Source: Aquamicrobium sp. LC103 (GTDB lineage: Bacteria > Pseudomonadota > Alphaproteobacteria > Rhizobiales > Rhizobiaceae). From it: a stretch of 64,000 nucleotides of DNA. Position numbers and translations under genes: made by a program. Positions 62,412 through 64,000 of this stretch are shown here, piece after piece. How positions within the stretch are numbered: position 1 is the stretch's first letter; each line of letters starts with the position of its first letter. The stretch lies in NCBI RefSeq assembly GCF_001014615.2, contig NZ_LBCQ02000003.1:62001-126000 (forward strand), in the 5' to 3' direction. Under the pieces are notes generated by a model, which was not told the DNA's origin, did no database searches, and worked only from the letters and a program-made list of their open reading frames with translations.

Positions 62412-63476
62412 TCAGATCAATGTCACTCCCAGTTGACTGGTCACGGATGATATAGGGTTTGCACCGGTAATTCCAACATTGCCTGCGCCGCCGGAAGCCG
62501 AGCCGGCGAACAGCAGCGCCACCGGCCTGCCCTCTTCGTCGACGATCAGCGATCCGCTGTCGCCGGGCCTGCCGAAAGGCTGCGGAGGTGCCGCAGTCTC
62601 GATGATGATCTGATTGTCGAACCGCGCGACGCCCGTGCCCACGTCGACGAGGAAATTGTTCACGTTGACCGCGCGAACCACGCCGCGCGTGTGGCGCGTG
62701 GTCCGACCCGTCTTCAGCACCGCCATGCCGGGTGTGGCGTCCACCGGCGAACCGGGTTGCAGCTCGATCGCGGGCTTCGGCTCGTCCGAACTGTCGTAGA
62801 GCGTCGCCCTGTCCTCGGCCCGGCCATGATCGATGAGCGCGGCGAAGGCCGCGTCGACCGGGTTGGGATAGCCGCCGAACTGGATCGGCACGAAACGGAC
62901 GAGCTCGGCGATGTCGTCCCGTCCCGGCCGGCCGCCGTCCCGCGCCCCCGGCTGCATGATGGTCGTGGAGACGGGCACGCTGTTGACGTCGGCGAGCACG
63001 TGGTTGTTCGACAGTATTCCGACCCTGCCGCTCTGGTCGTCGCGGCAAAAGCAGCCGAGCGTTCCCGCATATTCGACCGTCGTCGGCGAAATGCTGCAGC
63101 CGAGCCTGACCGGATCGTTGCGGCTCGTGGTCCACAGCGGCTTCTGCCGGCCGATATAGAGTATCTCCACCTCGCCGCGCGCCGCTTCCACGATCCGTTC
63201 GACCACCGCGCCACGCACCTTGTTTCTGTCCTGCACCAAGATCGCGAGCCTGGCGTCCTCATCCGCGCGGTCCGTCGTGACGCCGAGCGCGATGTCCTCG
63301 ACCGCCCGGCGCTTGGGCTTGCGTGGTCGAGCCGCCTTGGTTTCCAAAAGGGCAGGATCCAGGAACAGGCCGGGCGAAGGATGTTCCATGCCGGCGGCCA
63401 CCGGCGCTTCGACGAACTCGAAAATCTGGGAAAAAATGCGTGCCTGGAGCTCAAGCGCGGAATCGACCTTCATCAT
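62412..63476 (-). CDS. Trypsin-like serine protease, Nal1-like
   Basis: A 354-residue chymotrypsin-fold protease. Triad candidates: His159 in LSNNHVLA, Asp208 in NPVDAAF, Ser307 in PGDSGSL. A 110-residue N-terminal part precedes the protease domain, and no signal peptide is visible, so it may be cytoplasmic. The 3-Cys group (GCFCRDD) precedes His. GGAGGAC sits just before ATG 63476, and the gene is followed by the small 77-residue gene. Confidence 0.82.
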   Translation of the reverse strand: MMKVDSALELQARIFSQIFEFVEAPVAAGMEHPSPGLFLDPALLETKAARPRKPKRRAVEDIALGVTTDRADEDARLAILVQDRNKVRGAVVERIVEAARGEVEILYIGRQKPLWTTSRNDPVRLGCSISPTTVEYAGTLGCFCRDDQSGRVGILSNNHVLADVNSVPVSTTIMQPGARDGGRPGRDDIAELVRFVPIQFGGYPNPVDAAFAALIDHGRAEDRATLYDSSDEPKPAIELQPGSPVDATPGMAVLKTGRTTRHTRGVVRAVNVNNFLVDVGTGVARFDNQIIIETAAPPQPFGRPGDSGSLIVDEEGRPVALLFAGSASGGAGNVGITGANPISSVTSQLGVTLI

Positions 63477-63516
63477 GTCCTCCAACGCGCCCCGCCCGAG
63501 CGATTCGCAACTTAGC

Positions 63517-63550
63517 AAAAAATTGGGGCCGCGGTCTGCACCGCGGCCCC
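63517..63550 (-). terminator. Intrinsic terminator, likely of the ilvC transcript
   Basis: GGGGCCGCGGT (63525-63535) pairs with ACCGCGGCCCC (63540-63550); on the minus strand AATTTTTT follows. It lies beyond the repeat block downstream of ilvC. Confidence 0.85.
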
Positions 63551-63575
63551 ATGAGATTTTCAGCCTGCTGACAAG

Positions 63576-63764
63576 CCTGGTTCTTGTCCACCAGCCTGTT
63601 CCTGGCGATCTCCGCGCGCCCGCAGGGTGTAACCCGAGGACGCGCAGGAGAAGAACCGTGGATCGCCCTAGTTCTTGGCCTTGTCCACCAGCTTGTTCTT
63701 GGCGATCGCCGCGCACCCGCAGGGCGAAGCCCGAGGACGCGCAGGAGAAGAACCGTGGATCGCC
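63576..63764. repeat. 97-bp tandem repeats containing copies of the ilvC 3' end
   Basis: The block GTCCACCAGC recurs at 63586, 63683 and 63780, spaced exactly 97 bp. The third copy is the real ilvC end. The middle unit repeats the last ~36 nt of ilvC (AAGAACAAGCTGGTGGACAA on the minus strand) and its stop as TAG; the first unit is diverged. Between them lies a GC-rich block with CGCAGG and GAGGACGCGCAGGAGAAGAA, likely a rhizobial intergenic repeat. No gene is supported here. Confidence 0.85.
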
Positions 63765-64000
63765 TTAGTTCTTGGCCTTGTCCACCAGCTTGTTCTTGGC
63801 GATCCACGGCATCATGCCGCGCAGTTTCTCGCCGACTTCCTCGATCTGGTGAGCGTCGTTCATGCGGCGGATGCCCTTGAAGCGGGCCGCGCCCGACCTG
63901 TACTCCTGCATCCAGTCGGAAGTGAACTTTCCGGTCTGGATATCGTTCAGGATGCGCTTCATCTCGGCCTTGGTCTCGGCGGTGATGATGCGCGGGCCGG
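63765..64000 (-). CDS. ilvC: Ketol-acid reductoisomerase, C-terminal part only
   Basis: About 78 codons, open at the right edge and ending TAA at 63765-63767. The end reads [16 protein letters not shown], with [26 protein letters not shown] before it, as in class I IlvC. The enzyme makes dihydroxy acids in valine, leucine and isoleucine synthesis. Its last codons have been copied downstream into a repeat array. Confidence 0.92.
   Translation of the reverse strand, partial: GPRIITAETKAEMKRILNDIQTGKFTSDWMQEYRSGAARFKGIRRMNDAHQIEEVGEKLRGMMPWIAKNKLVDKAKN

Overview
The window looks like a chromosomal piece of a GC-rich alphaproteobacterium of the order Hyphomicrobiales (Rhizobiales), most like Phyllobacteriaceae such as Mesorhizobium, Nitratireductor or Chelativorans. 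The basis is family content (BA14K, ExoD, DUF1127, VtlR/LsrB-type LysR, entericidin, TamA/TamB, rhizobial intergenic repeats), codon use and gene order; the genus cannot be fixed from sequence reading alone. There is no rRNA operon, CRISPR array, transposase or prophage. One tRNA (Lys, CTT) is present. The two end genes, a fatty-acid desaturase (left) and ilvC (right), are cut by the window edges.

Region 0.8-14.2 kb is a corrinoid-dependent methyl-transfer locus: an XRE regulator, betaine-homocysteine methyltransferase (bmt), a QueG-like 4Fe-4S protein, a non-pyrrolysine MttB-family methyltransferase, its corrinoid protein, DUF1638, a 'virulence factor' family protein, a MetV-like plus MetF pair, a methyl-H4F:corrinoid methyltransferase and an ASKHA-type corrinoid activator. 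Expected flow: quaternary amine -> methyl-corrinoid -> methyl-H4F -> methylene-H4F. Unrelated small genes (entericidin, DUF4893, exoD) sit between them. Four of the enzymes carry Arg/Gly-rich tails, while the corrinoid protein has a very acidic N-terminus.

Region 14.2-25.8 kb holds a probable nuclease toxin/immunity pair with a broken second immunity copy, an alpha/beta hydrolase, LigD, a LysR gene divergent from a DUF1127 gene, a GbdR-like AraC/GlxA regulator, a DUF1194 protein and a dimethylglycine/sarcosine dehydrogenase. With soxBDAG (36.7-41.8 kb) and the methyltransferase locus, the window encodes a complete glycine betaine -> dimethylglycine -> sarcosine -> glycine route. A shared element, GCCCATG-N-CGC, lies upstream of three of these transcription units and suggests one regulon.

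Region 26.0-33.6 kb looks like a polyprenyl-phosphate pentose pathway resembling mycobacterial decaprenyl-phosphoryl-arabinose synthesis: HAD-UbiA fusion, DprE1-like oxidase, an SMR/ArnE-like 4-TM protein, an extended SDR, a class III aminotransferase and a convergent GT-C-like membrane protein.

Region 33.7-64 kb is mostly housekeeping and envelope: MscS/DUF3772 channel, soxBDAG, SDR/TetR pair with operators, nitroreductase, aminotransferase, PPi-type phosphofructokinase, tamA-tamB, tRNA-Lys, PhzF, a MacAB-like export system, NUDIX, an exo/endonuclease-phosphatase protein, BA14K, a trypsin-like protease with a small partner, and the ilvC 3' end followed by 97-bp tandem repeats that contain copies of the ilvC tail.
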